Source: Klebsormidium nitens
Lineage: Eukaryota > Streptophyta > Klebsormidiophyceae > Klebsormidiales > Klebsormidiaceae
NCBI GenBank assembly: GCA_000708835.1
Contig: DF237275.1
Location: forward strand, 33,404 to 97,403
Length of the DNA: 64,000 nucleotides
Reading direction: 5' to 3'
A program made the position numbers and the translations under genes. Position 1 is the first letter of the stretch. Every line of letters begins with the position of its first letter. Below, in pieces: positions 40,391 through 52,091 of this stretch. The notes beneath the pieces are model-generated. The model was not told where the DNA came from and made no database searches. It worked only from the letters and a program-made list of their open reading frames with translations.

Positions 40391-41679
40391 GGCCTGCAAT
40401 TTTGAACGAGCGCCACCACTTCCACCACTTCGGATCAAGAAGGCAATCTCTAAACAAAATTCTCCATCTTCCAGATGCAAATTAACGATCACCATGTGAA
40501 AGTAGGTACTTGTGGGCTGATTTGATAGTGACTAGATCTTGCTTTTGCTGAATAGAAAATTCTGCCAACAAGTAGGTCAGCGTCTGAGCTCAACAATTGG
40601 CAGAACTTTACAATGCAGACAAGCATGTGCAGTGGTACATGTTTTCACTTTCTTCCACACCCCTCAAAAGCCAAGCCTATGCTCTTGACCATTCCCAATT
40701 GAATCCCCTTCTATCGAGCGCACCCCCTGAACAGGTTTCTCTGTTTGCTGAATGCTGCCTTATAAGAGCCTAGCGTGCAGGTGGTGAGATCTGGAACATC
40801 CATAATTACCACCACTAGCAACATACTTTCTTACTGAGCAGCTCGACTGATTATTGTCCGCCAGAAATCAGAGGTGACAACTTGGCATTGGCGGTGAAAA
40901 CTACAGGACAAGAAAGTCTTTGTTCCATACGCCATCGATTCTTTCTGCATTACATCAAAAGACTACACATACCCCGCTTGAGAAAAGTCACTCACTTGAT
41001 GGCCTGCCTGAAGACTTGCGCCGCAGCCATCGCAACTAATTGTGCGCAGAAGCACGACCATCAATCAAGCCACTTTCCGCTCAACACATATTCCAACCAG
41101 GAATGCTGCCCCTCCCAAGCTCCCGGAGCTGGCTGGCATTGGCAATTGCACAAAGGAAACTATCTATTCCCCAACTCTGTGCGTCTCCCTACATCCAAGA
41201 CCTCAAGCAAGCTGAACTCCACAAACACTTTGAATCAGCGTGCTGAGTTGCCTTTTGGAGGAGGGGCCCCGCGACAATCGCAGAGACGTCACAGAGCAGA
41301 TCCCTGCAGTGACTTCTGGACCTGTGAATGCGCTCCCCCGGTGTCTGTCCAAAAGCACCGTTCAAGCTAAAATCCATTTTGTGGGCAGATTGAGAGCCCG
41401 GTACACCACTACTGGCTGCAAGTCAAGAGATTTTACACCAGGGCCCGGGGCTTGACACTGATCAACAGGGGTTTGGCAGCACTTGCAATTCCACCTGCAA
41501 GCAAAGTACCTACAAGAGAAGCACGAGAAGCGACCATTTTCCAACTTGTAAAGGGCGTCTGACTCTAGGATAACTTTCCAGGCAGTGTTGAACTTTTCTG
41601 GCACACTTTCTGTATCTGTGATTGAAGCCTTTGAAAGCTAGGTTTGAGAGCACGTTGTCGCTTCCACCTTTGAGTGGTC
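40391..41679. other. divergent intergenic region (PPR / TLS1-like)
   Basis: This 1.3 kb should contain both promoters and 5' leaders. ORFs on the + strand (for example 40882-41370) have no domain, no splice partners and no codon bias. No repeat or RNA gene was recognised. Confidence 0.5.
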
Positions 41680-44600
41680 ATGGCGACTGATAAAAAGGGG
41701 AAGCAGTTTCGGAAGAGGAAAGCGGCAGAAAGCGACGATGACGAAGAGGAGCTGGACGTCAGGTGCCCTTTGAAGCCTGCATACTTTACTGATGTAGACT
41801 GATACAGAAGTCTAGAAGGCTGTGCATCACCCCGCTGCTCAGATCTTTGCATCTGGATTGCATTACAAGTTTTCATCCTTGCTTGTATGCAAGTTGTTCA
41901 GAGTACGTTCGAACTTGGAAAACCTTTCTGAAAGGAAAGAGTAGAGTGGTCACCGTCGTTCTGGATTACGCCGTAGCATTGTACGGTTGGACAATCCTTA
42001 CGTATCCGCTTCTTTGTACAAAGTTGCCCCAGCATACTCTCCTAAGTAACATCTAAGGGACTGGCTGTGAACACTTACGAAGAGTTCCTTTCATTGCTCC
42101 AGCACGTTGTTCCGTCACCTTATGTCACTCTGAAATCCTTGCACCATCCGAAAGCTCTACTATACTCCTGATGTTGCTCAGAAACCTTGTGTCAATCACC
42201 ACATGGTCTTCCTCCTAGACTGGGGACATAGGAGGAGAACAACCAACTACCTCAGCTAAGTTATGGCTGCGCCCATTGTAGGTCTGCCCTGGAAGAAACC
42301 AAGTACTTGCAGCGGCTGAGGGAGCGTGGAAAGGGCATTGATGCAGAGAAACTAGGGACGGGGGCAAAGGCAAAGGAGGCGACCGAGGTGCCCCCAGAAG
42401 AGGCCCCCAACGACAGTGAACATGCCCTCCTAGATACATTCAAGCAGGAGACAACTGTCACTGTCGAGGATCCAGCAATGTGAGGGTCCTTCGGAGCCTT
42501 TTGCTTAAAGGGTGGTTCTTCAAGCTTATGGCTGGAAGGTGTCTTGTTGACGGAGAAATCTGTAGACCCTGTGCCGTTTTGTTGGTTGTAGTTGTCTTGG
42601 CCTGAATGTATTTCTGCCAGAATTTCCCGTCAAGTAATCAAAATCTGACAGGGGAGTGAAAAGTGAGTCACTACCTGGACAAGACAGGGTCTCGAGTCCG
42701 ATTATTGTAATCACGCTTAAGAAGGCTGATTGAAGAGCTGCAATTCGGCCTTGAGGGTGTTCCATGAGCCCATCCCTGTACAAACCTGCTGCGGCTTGGC
42801 TTTCGCAGGCAACGGTACATTGAGGAGGAGCTGGCGAAGCGGAGGGGCACGGCTGTTCAGAAAGCGGAGCAGGCAACGAACGAGAACGAGTTGTTCATGA
42901 CGCCTGAACACCTGAGAGTGAGCAGGCTTGTGCATACCTCTACAACAATGTCCAGATTTTGCAATCTAGCCACTGCTTGTCAGGCGAACAAGGTGAATTT
43001 CTGATGGGTCTGGCTGATTTGAGACCCGCGTAGGATCTTGCGATCTATGGGCTTCACCTCATAGGGCACGCTGGCTTTTGGGGCCGGCTTGGAGCATTCC
43101 GCTCCGGTAAAGGGGCGGACCAACCGGAGCTAGGCCCCGTTTTGAGGCCGGTCCATAAGAACAGGGACCGGTCCTTGGGAACCGGCTCGACCTGCGGGAA
43201 TCGGCTCCTGTTCTCTGTCAACCGGCCTCGAATCGGGGCCTAGCTCCGGTACGTCCGAACGCTTTTCCGGAGCGGATTGGTCCGATTGGGCCCCAATTCC
43301 GCTCCTGTCCGAAGCCGAAAGGCGCCCTGTGCCTGTTTCGTCTGAATTGGAGGTAATCGTGTAACAGGCCCTTCCTGTCCTTCAAGAGTGTTTGCAATAC
43401 AACAGAGGTCTCAGCCAGCGCGTTGAAAGAGCGTGATAAAGTGTATGGAACTGAAATTGCACACCGGTCGATTCAATTCTCACTGCGAGATTTGAGTAAG
43501 CAACTTTATACACATTTGGTCATCAATCTGTACAGCCCAGGATCCCACGGCTGAAGGAAGTTCAACAGTTCGGAGGCCATTTGTCGTGCAACTGGTCCTA
43601 TCTTGATCAACACGATTATACATGGTTCTGAGAAGGGACAATTCGTGATTGCTAAAAGGCGCTTTCCGGCATGCAGGTCAGGAAGAGGGGCGACGTCGAT
43701 CTGGGGAGCTCATGGACTACCGGGATTGTGGAGGTCCAATTGCCTGTAGAGTGAGCACCTGCCGTTTCGCACTTTTGGCCTCGTGCAAAATTGTCGTTTC
43801 AGGTTGCGCGTTGACCGAAAACCTACCACTCCCCACTTTGATGTTGTCAGACCACGTGGTTCAGAAAAGTCTGGTTTCGGTAGTGGTTTGCAGCAAACCT
43901 TCCACATATGTGCGCCCTATATCACCCGATTCTGCACCAAAGTGCTCTATCCAAAGCACATGGGCAATGGCCATGAGTAGTGGCAGTTGCCGACAAAGCT
44001 TCTTTGAGCAGAAAAGATGCTAATTTGATACTTATAGGCGACACAATCACCCCAGTGTTGCAAACCTCTTACAAACCCATATTTATGAACAGCAGGCCTC
44101 TGATTGGCTCAAAAACCTGGCATGACCTCGGAGGTTTTCGGTCGATGCGCAACCTTACCTCGCATGGTTCCTCTTATCCTGTCTCCGTCGACTTTCTCAC
44201 AGACATAGATTCCTTTTGCTTTTCGTGGTTGGGTGTAGCTTCTCGACTCTCTTACTTCGGCAAAAGCGGCACAAGATCATTTTCCAGCTCAGATCTGTGA
44301 CTGCCTTCTTCAGAGCTCCTCGATGCAAAAGAGCGGGTCTGTCTTCAGATCCTTTGAGAGCCTCAGCCTGTAGAAGTCTTTCAAAAGGCTCGAGACAGGC
44401 TCTTTGGAGAAAAAATTATCCTCTGCCTTAAGAAACAAGTCCTTTTAATGAGGAATCACAGGCAGCTTTCTACGCTGAAGCAGAACACCTGCAGGCCGGA
44501 CAAACCTGAAGACCCTTACAAGACTCGAGACACGTTCTCCGAAGAAAATTAGTCCTTTGCCCTTAACAAACTAGTCCCTTATACCATGACTACAGGCAGC

Positions 44601-45550
44601 TTCTTTCAAGTGAGGTAGAACGCCTGTAAGCCGTACAAACCCCGAAGCTCTGACCGACCATGCGGGACTTCTCGAAGTCAGTCCCGCAATAGGCTGGTGC
44701 CAAACTGCGCCTTCATAGTGACCTCAACATATGTCCGGCCATTTTGGACCTCGTTTGAAGCTTTGCAAAGTGGATTCTAACCCGGTATCTTCTCTGTTGT
44801 CCAGTTACAAGCTCAAAAACATAGAAGAAACGGAGGCAGCCAAGAAGCAATTAGCGGAGCAGAGTCGTGGGGACAAGAGCAGGTGACCCCATCTATCGCG
44901 ACTCTAAACCCGTTATTCTCGTCTCACCTTCTTGACTGTTGCGTTACCTCGCCATTGCAAAGCATGTTCTGGCATGCGTATGGTCTTGTTATGTATCGAG
45001 GTGGGTAAGCACATTGACAGAAAAAGAGCTCTTTGAATTGGATGAGCGATTCTTCTGCAGGCTTGGCTCCAGCATACCCGCGAACTATAGCACAGACTAC
45101 CACCAACGAGGGAAGGAGTTTGCGAACAACCGGCGAGGTAGGATCTCATGCCGCTTCGTCCTTCGTTTTTTCGTAGTAATTGGCGGTGTTTGAGAAAGTC
45201 TACTCGGCAACTGTTCCATCATGCGACTTGGTTCGAGAATGTGGTAATGTTTGACAAAGTCTGATGTAAGGGTGGTAGTTCATCTATGGACTAAGTGCAG
45301 CGCTTTGAGTAGATGTACGGTTTCCAACGCTCAGCACTTTCGCCACCTACTGCTTTGTTTACTGTGTCCCATTCTTCCATCTCCATGGCTGTCGTCGCGC
45401 TTTCGGTTGATTTTTCAGAATCAATTGTCTGCAGGGCCGCCTCAAGGGAAGGCTCACAACGCTAGTGGGGAGAAAGGGTTAGCTGCTACAGACGACATGG
45501 TACTTGAGCGCTTTAGAAAACGAGAAACACACAAGGCGATGAGGAAATAA
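41680..45550 (+). CDS. TLS1 / C9orf78 (HCA59) family splicing-associated protein, about 244 aa, 7 exons
   Basis: Exons: 41680-41762, 42282-42479, 42809-42917, 43677-43750, 44805-44882, 45061-45137 and 45435-45550, all phases consistent. The protein opens with MATDKKGKQFRKRKAAESDD and an acidic run, continues EETKYLQRLRERGKG, then LLDTFKQETTVTVEDPAM and RYIEEELAKRRG, then SWTTGIVEVQLPV, YKLKNIEETEAAKKQLAEQ, IPANYSTDYHQRG, and ends DMVLERFRKRETHKAMRK. These blocks in this order define the family. Human C9orf78 and fission-yeast Tls1 are nuclear proteins that associate with the spliceosomal helicase Brr2 and affect splice-site choice. That role here is by homology. It is somewhat shorter than usual (about 280-290 aa). 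Introns 3 and 4 are large and carry a foldback element and a tandem duplication. Confidence 0.9.
43080..43310. mobile_element. GC-rich foldback element inside a TLS1-like intron
   Basis: The arms 43123-43167 and 43206-43250 are inverted copies (shared ACCGGAGCTAGGCCCCG, GAGGCCGGT and AGAACAGG), with outer arms 43097-43122 and 43251-43276 (TCCGCTCCGG...) extending the palindrome. The whole lies within the intron 42918-43676. There is no coding capacity, and no target-site duplication was confirmed. Confidence 0.6.
44387..44655. repeat. imperfect tandem duplication, unit about 135 bp, in a TLS1-like intron
   Basis: Unit A (44387-44521) and unit B (44522-44655) share CTCGAGACA, TCTCC/TTTGGAGAA, ACAGGCAGCTT, AGAACNCCTG and CGAAG or TGAAG blocks in the same order. 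Divergence suggests an old event. Confidence 0.65.
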
Positions 45551-48149
45551 CAGACGAAGTCTAAAAGAAATTGTCGGCAAGGTCAGTCTGCGCCAGGAAT
45601 GGCGTTCTTGTTTGGTGCTTGTGAGTCTGCTTGCTCCGCTCCAGCACGAGTCGTTAGCATGACTATTAAGTGCAGTGGTATGCGGCGCAGCCCTGGATGT
45701 GCAGGGTTTGTACGTGGGTATGTGGTTAACTCATCATGCAGAAGCCCTCTGACATGCGTGTCGGCGAACACGTCTAGCTCGCAACCGCCTAGGCTGCATA
45801 CGTAATGGTTGATCTGGGTCCCATATGCAAACAATTGACTAGCTGTCGATCTACTCGAAAAGCTAAGTTAAGCTGATGCAGTGCAAGTACTTTTCGAAGA
45901 AACTTCACATATATAGAGCCTGCCCAGGGAATTCTTCACATTTTCGCTTCTCATATTATGTTATGTCAGTGTCCGATATGTGATGACTTCCGTGCATTAA
46001 GTTCGAACATGTATTGCATGCTGGAGCGTGAACAGGCGTGAGCAGGCGTCGGACGAGGTCTGGATGTGCACATGCCGGGCCGGCGCACATGACGGATGCG
46101 TGTCAGACATGACCGTGACAATCGCTCAAGCCTCATATATATGTGGCGAGGCAATAGTTGCCTAGCAGCTCGATCTATGGGAACGGAACTATGTGACACG
46201 GCCGCGTGAAAGGTACAGGAATAACCTGAGTCCGATATAAGTTTCCATGCAACTACTTCAATCTGGTATACGCGCCGAAATCTTTACTATAAAATCTGCT
46301 CATGCAGCAAGCCCTACTAATGATCTGATGCTATAGGCGGCCGCGTAACACATGTGCATAGCGTTGTTGAAGAACGTCGCGACCCCGCCCCTAACTCGGA
46401 GGCCGCAGAAGCCATCACTGCCAGATTGGAAAGTCGATTCGGTTGCATTATAAGGTGATTTTGGCCGTACATATTCGTATCGACGGTGCGCGGAACCTCA
46501 GCCAAATGTTGGAGTTTCGATGGTGTCAATCGCGCCCGTTGTGCACGAAACTCTTGGCAAATCGAACCGCCGTACGTTACGACATTGAATATTGGCCACG
46601 CGGCGCGCGGTGAACTTGCCAATTTTACAGCCATGTCAGAAAATTCAGTATGGCCGTACGGTTGACCGAATTCCACGGTCAAGCCTCTACGGTTGGTGTA
46701 GAATTTAAAGTTCGGTTGCACGCGACTTCGTAACATTTGCGCGCTCAGTCGAAGAGGACACTCCCATTTCAAACTCGGGGTCGGCGTCACCTAGGTATCA
46801 CCTACTCCAGTTGAAAGTTCCGAAGTTGGGAACAGCTAGGCCGGTCGAAACAGCGCGGTGCACTTTGGACCGGGCAGCTCAATAAGCATGCATACAGCCT
46901 GTGCCGGTGCCCGGTGGTCTAGCCGGTAGCTACATTAGCTCTCGGCCTACAAAGTTGAAGGGCCCAGCCGCCCCTAACACCAAGATTCCGACCTACGACA
47001 CGCGGCGGTTTCTGAATGGACCTTATCCTGCAAACGAATCTTGCTGAAATGCCCCGACCACTTCTCCATCAAGCAACCGGGCGGAGTTAGGGGCGGGGTT
47101 GCAAGCTACTTCAACAACGCTATGGTGCCAGTAGGATCCAATTTGGCAAATTTGATATGACTTAGTAGGGGCTAGCGAGCCGCTCCGCAATGAACCATGC
47201 GCAGTGCATGCAAACCCAAAAAGTTTCTAAATCTGTGTCGTCCAATCTATTGCAAACATGCATATCATTAGTAGGGCCGGACGCGGGCAATTGCGCGTTG
47301 ATGCACTGCCTGAAACCGTGCGCGGGATATAACTACAGCTTCATGGACGTGTTCAGGCAAATTGTTTCCACATGAATCAGCAGTTGATCAAGTCGAACCA
47401 AAGTATCGGAATCTGCGAGGGCAGAACTCATGGAAATTCGGTTGCTCGCTTGACAACTCTTATACTATGTTCGCAACAGGAGGACTGATTCTCCAATTCG
47501 GCCGAAAGTAAAACGAAGACAGTTTAATATAATCACGTACTTGTCTGTCCTGTACAGCACGGCCTTTAGCAAACCCGCGATTCATCTGTTCAGCTCCCAT
47601 TGGAGAGACTATAAGGTTTATTGTACATTTCATGCAACGATCAGGCAATTCTGTGGCTCTTCCTACCTAAGTCTTGCCGCGCTGTTTGGAATCCACAGCC
47701 AACCCTCCTCTTTTATAGACGCACGTGCAGTTAATCTCGAGCAGAATCGACACCTGTTCCACGAAAGAGATTCCTGTAGACAACGGACCCAATTGCCCTG
47801 CAAATTTTTCCAAATTGCGCTGCAGCGCTTGCTGCTCGCGCGCCTCTGCATTCTTTCCACTGCCCTCAACGCACATGTAACCATCAGATTTCAAATCCTT
47901 GACTACAGCCGCTCAACCCGCCCCAAGCGTCGCCGTCGAAACCCAGCATTAATCAAAGCTCAATCCTCATGGAAAAATAAAGGTCAAATGGGCCCTTGCC
48001 AACACCAGGTTAACAAACTCAATACCGCTAGGCGCATCTGAGCCAGCGTTGCTCAGTTGGCGCTTTCTTCACCGGAGCTTAACACGCCCTTCACCACTAA
48101 TTACCGTAAACCAAGTTGACCCCTGTCTTCACCCACATTCTGGTCGCTG
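45551..48149. other. intergenic, convergent spacer
   Basis: A 2.6-kb AT-richer region between the 3' ends of the TLS1-like and SDIR1-like genes. It contains a terminal-inverted-repeat element (46356-47124). ORFs such as 46790-46317 (- strand) and 47541-48041 (+ strand) show no recognisable protein features. Confidence 0.5.
46356..47124. mobile_element. non-autonomous terminal-inverted-repeat element, about 770 bp
   Basis: The left terminus 46356-46397 reads CATAGCGTTGTTGAAG ... ACCCCGCCCCTAACTC. The right terminus 47084-47124 is its reverse complement (GAGTTAGGGGCGGGGT ... CTTCAACAACGCTATG) with a few mismatches. No transposase frame lies between, so it would be non-autonomous. A flanking target-site duplication was not found by eye. 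Confidence 0.6.
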
Positions 48150-50540
48150 TTAACCCGGGCTACTAACTGTCCCCAACTTGAATTTGCACACGGGACACGT
48201 CGCTTGTTGCCTGAGCCACCGGTCCACGCACTTTTGATGGAACCCATGTAAGCAAGGGAGCGTTCGCACCAGCTCCCCCTCCGTTACATTCTCTAAACAC
48301 ACGCTGCACGTCAACTCGTCCACGTTGGGGGGGTCAGTGCCCTGCGTTCCGAAGACCCCCTTTGCGGGGTCAGCCGGGAGGGGGTCTGAAATGGCGGGCA
48401 AGGGAGGGGGGGGGGTCTTGTAGGGGTAGCAGGGGAGGGCATTGATCTCGGCCTGCCATGATGAGAAAAGAGAGTATCAGCAAAGGTGGGAAGGTCAATC
48501 CCAAGAAACAAAGCTCCGACTTTACTTTGCTGCCCCCCATTTCGGACGGGTCTGGCTCTTCCCCCGTTCGTAACTTCAGTTCGTCTTTAGAATCGTATGT
48601 AGCGAACTCAGGGAGGGCCAATGAAACAGCAAATGTACGCTCGCTCATAGCACCCAACACATCGGTCTTGTATTGTCACAAGTCCTATCTTTCGCTCCTT
48701 TGGAACATCAGTGCACAACGGACGCATTTATAGCCCCATCAAACTTCTAACCAAGAAAGGGCAGTCAAAGGTCAGGGCCTATGACTTAAAGGGCGTACGC
48801 CAGGTGTTGCAAGCTGGGCTGCCCTGACAGGCAATCACCGCTTTGTTTGCAATTGATCCGGCAGTCAAATCGACTGATATTTGGATATCTTAGCTTTTTC
48901 TTCGTAACCAAGCGGCCCAATCATGGACGAGATATTGGGGCACTCGCTCAGATCAAGCGCCCAGAGCGCCTGCAACTGCAACTACATTCTGGTTCAAAGC
49001 ACGTTTCAAAACATTACCTTGCACTTTCGCGGTTCACTCCCAAGCAAATGCCAATCCCAGAATCAGAAAGAAAGAGAGCATAGGAAGCAGCAATAGATAT
49101 AAGATAGGACTAAAAAAACATGGAAGGATTGTCTCGTCCCCCTACCTCAGAGAATGCGCGCACGTCCGGTGGGTTGTCCGGATCCAGCGCCCGCAGTGCA
49201 TCATAGTCTAATTCATCAAAGTCACGTTCGAGCAGCGCCAGCTGTAAGCGCAGCCCGGTGAAGGCGTCGCGCGGCCCGCGGTAAAGGCTCCACAGCTGCA
49301 TGCCCTGGCTCATGCGCAGCTGGTCGCCGGCAAAAACGGTCGCCCCGCCTAGTTGCGATTGGACCTGATGCCAGAGGCTGCAAGGGTGGGGGGAAATGGG
49401 ATTAAGAGGAGAGGGTTCAAGGGTGAAACAGGTCAATGGGACTGTTTGGAACTGGAATGGATTCTTAAGAGGACAGCCGCCATGCCTGGTTGCGCCATAT
49501 TGGTGCTAGGTGGCTGATGGGGGAAGAGGACCACTGCGTCACCTTGACAAAAGGGGGGAAGGGGGTCGGTTTCGAGACAGTCCGTTAAGAGACATTGGTA
49601 ATTTTCAGTGCAGGGGGTGGTGGGTGTGAGGGTGACATCCCCCATGGAGCTCATTGCTCATGCATTGATTTCAGCGATCATGCTCAAAGGGACCCAACCA
49701 CTGCAATCCTACAACAGTACTTGACTAATACAACAGTACTTGACAAAAGTCCGATTCATGTCTGGCACAACTGGTGCTTTGCATCAAATCCCCGGTTCTT
49801 GACAATCAGTGCTGCTCTCACTCCCCACCCCTGACTCCAGCCGGACTGAGTTCCCCCTCCCATGCCCATTTCATCTTCTTACAGGTTGCAAAAATCCAGA
49901 TTATCAATTGCTGACAAAGTGAGGTCTCGAATTCTCCAAATATCCTGAGAAGGTACAGCTGTCCTACAGCTGCTCATGTAAGTCTCCAAGCCTCGACAAA
50001 GGCCAGGTTGGCAAACTATGAGTCGGGGCGACTTTGTGCTTCAATCTGCGCTCCACCTCCCATAACTCTGACACTTATAATGGGCTACCCTCCCCTTCTT
50101 TAACATGGAATGTCGGAAGGAATTCAAGTTGTAAGTGGATGTAAGCCATTCATCTTAGTGCGCTAATCAGCTGAACTTCAAACACAAAGCCCAAGAAAGA
50201 ACACAAACTGCCAGAACGTCCAACAATCCAGCACCTCCCCAACTAAATTAGGGTTCTAAGGCCAATTATGACCTTGCCTGTACATGCGGAGGCTTGTAAC
50301 CATGAAGAAGACGCCTACTCCCACCCACAGCAGAAAGTTCGGCGACACCTGCTGCGAGTTCAGAACCAGGAATAGGAGCAGGATTGTGACCAGGAACGCA
50401 GCGGGGTTCGACTGCCTCGGTCCTGGCCTGTTGCTGGCGCCACCTGGAAAAAGAGGAGACCCTCGCGTCGCCCCTCGTTCTGGGGGGGATAGTGTGCCTG
50501 CCTCGAGGTCCCCCCGGGAACCCCGCAACCCGAAGTTCAT
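48150..50540 (-). CDS. SDIR1: SDIR1-like membrane RING-H2 E3 ubiquitin ligase, 265 aa, 3 exons
   Basis: Exons: 50540-50278, 49377-49146 and 48452-48150, phases consistent. The protein starts MNFGLRGSRGDLEAG as in SDIR1 and has a hydrophobic pair (AAFLVTILLLFLVLNS and FLLWVGVGVFFMVTSLRMY, about residues 50-90) predicted to span the ER membrane. Next come FTGLRLQLALLERDFDELDY and EINALP, then a RING-H2 domain with spacing C-x2-C-x14-C-x-H-x2-H-x2-C-x10-C-x2-C (CSVC, LPCLHGFHQKC, CPVC). In Arabidopsis SDIR1 is an ER-associated E3 ligase that promotes abscisic-acid and salt/drought responses. Length is close to the 273 aa of that protein. The start at 50540 is chosen over an upstream GTG because it matches the family. 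Intron 1 needs a GC donor at 50277-50276 to keep frame. Confidence 0.93.
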
Positions 50541-52091
50541 TCTGGCCGCCACAGCTGTGGATGCTTAAGTATGCAAAAAGAAAGTACTATCTCCTGAAAC
50601 AGGCATTGGCCGTCCGCCCCGTGGCACACCCCTGTTCACTGCCAGCATGCGTCGGAGGTTTCTTCTTGGCTGCGCGGAGCTGTGAATAAAGGTAGTTTCG
50701 AGGCATGGCCATGGGAAGAAGCGAGAGCATGTCAAAGCAACAGAGAGAAGCAGAGAACGGACATGCATGAGAAGGAGACAGAAAATTCCGGCATTTGCGG
50801 GCACGTACATGGATGTTGGAACTTGGGTCCTTCCCCGGGCATGACACATTGGGACCGGGCTCTGGAGTCTGGCCTCTCTGGAGGCCTTGTGGTGAGGCTG
50901 GCGGCCAAATCTTCAGTGTCAAAAAGGTGTGGCTGTGAATCACAGAGTGCCCACAGGTCTGGGGGTTAACTAGTAACTTTGAGGTTCTGGAGCCCGGGAT
51001 CGTCCCAAGGCAAGCCAAAATCTCGCTCAAATCCATCCAGGCTTTTCCACCAGCCAACGCCTGCAGTGGCAGCTGTCAGTGTCAGTGTCACTTCTCAGTG
51101 CCTTATTCTCTGTGAAATTTGTGGACGGTAATTCTGCTTCAATGACACCGAAGTCGATTGGCGTGCTGAAACAGTTTCTCTTTCGTGGCTTCCTTTTTTG
51201 TCACTAAGCGTCATTAAGCGTAGCGCGTTGCATTCCTATGGGAAGGCGTAGGCGTCAATGTTAGACGGTTCGGTGGATTGCGTCAACCCGGCCTTCCGAT
51301 ACTACAGACTCTGACCGTCTCGCACTATCTCACACAAGCTCCCTGCTTATATACCGCATACGTACCTGCAATTTCGCGAACCCCTTTGAAGGGTTTCAAA
51401 AGACAGGGAGGCGAACCTGTGTTATGAAGTCGGGCGGTAACTTGGCCCAAATCGAGACCAAAGTTCTTCATTATGATCGATGGCACAATCGGTATTGACT
51501 GCGCCATGTTGATCGGGGGATCAGTATCACGCAAGTGTGTGCAACGGGCAGTGTCCACTTGTATCAGGTTTGACACAGTCCCAATAAAAATAAGCATCCC
51601 GATCTCCTCAAACACTTTCTCTTTATACGATGAGAAAGCCGCACCAATTGTGGTGTTACGAACGAGACCAAAAAAGGATGTCTGGAGACGATAGACTGGT
51701 ACTAGGTTGTGAACAATCACAAGTCGGACTCGATTCACTCTTCACACGCGAAGTGATGCTCTCGCCTCCAGCAATTGCTAGATTCGATTGGGACTTTCTT
51801 ATTGCACGGCTATATATGCACACGGTGCATGGAAAAGTACACCATAGGATAATTGCTACGCCTTCAAAAGCAAGACTGCCACCTACCGCTGCAAATGTTT
51901 GCGTGTGACACTGGCGTGCTCAGATCAATTGAATGTAAAGTCTAGCACTTAATGACGACGACCACCTTCTGCACCCATCTCCGAGCGTAGGAGCTGCAAC
52001 CTCACTGTGACGGAATATACTTGATGAACCAAACGAAGGTCAAACTAATGCCACCAGCCATTTCGTCAAAATGCGTGGCTACAATTTCCTC
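50541..52091. other. intergenic, no gene accepted
   Basis: This region lies upstream of the SDIR1-like gene and downstream of the translocator gene. The first few hundred bases should carry the SDIR1-like promoter. A 137-codon - strand ORF (51738-51325) has no recognisable domain and overlaps an open + strand frame. Nothing else was identified. Confidence 0.45.

Noticed and set aside
40882-41370. 162-codon ORF between the PPR and TLS1-like genes
   Set aside because: Codon use and composition are like spacer; no domain; it lies in the shared promoter region.
46317-46790. 157-codon - strand ORF within the terminal-inverted-repeat element
   Set aside because: It has no transposase-like motif or recognisable fold, and it runs past the element's left terminus, so it is probably chance.
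46905-46985. tRNA-like start GGTGGTCTAGCCGGTAGC
   Set aside because: There is no matching B box or acceptor stem within 100 bases.
50860-51020. Possible tRNA-derived SINE (GGTGAGGCTGG and GGTTCTGGAGCCCGGG resemble polymerase III boxes)
   Set aside because: Box spacing and sequence are too far from consensus and there is no tail or target duplication.
51325-51738. 137-codon - strand ORF
   Set aside because: No domain recognised, a + strand frame is open over the same bases, and composition matches spacer DNA.
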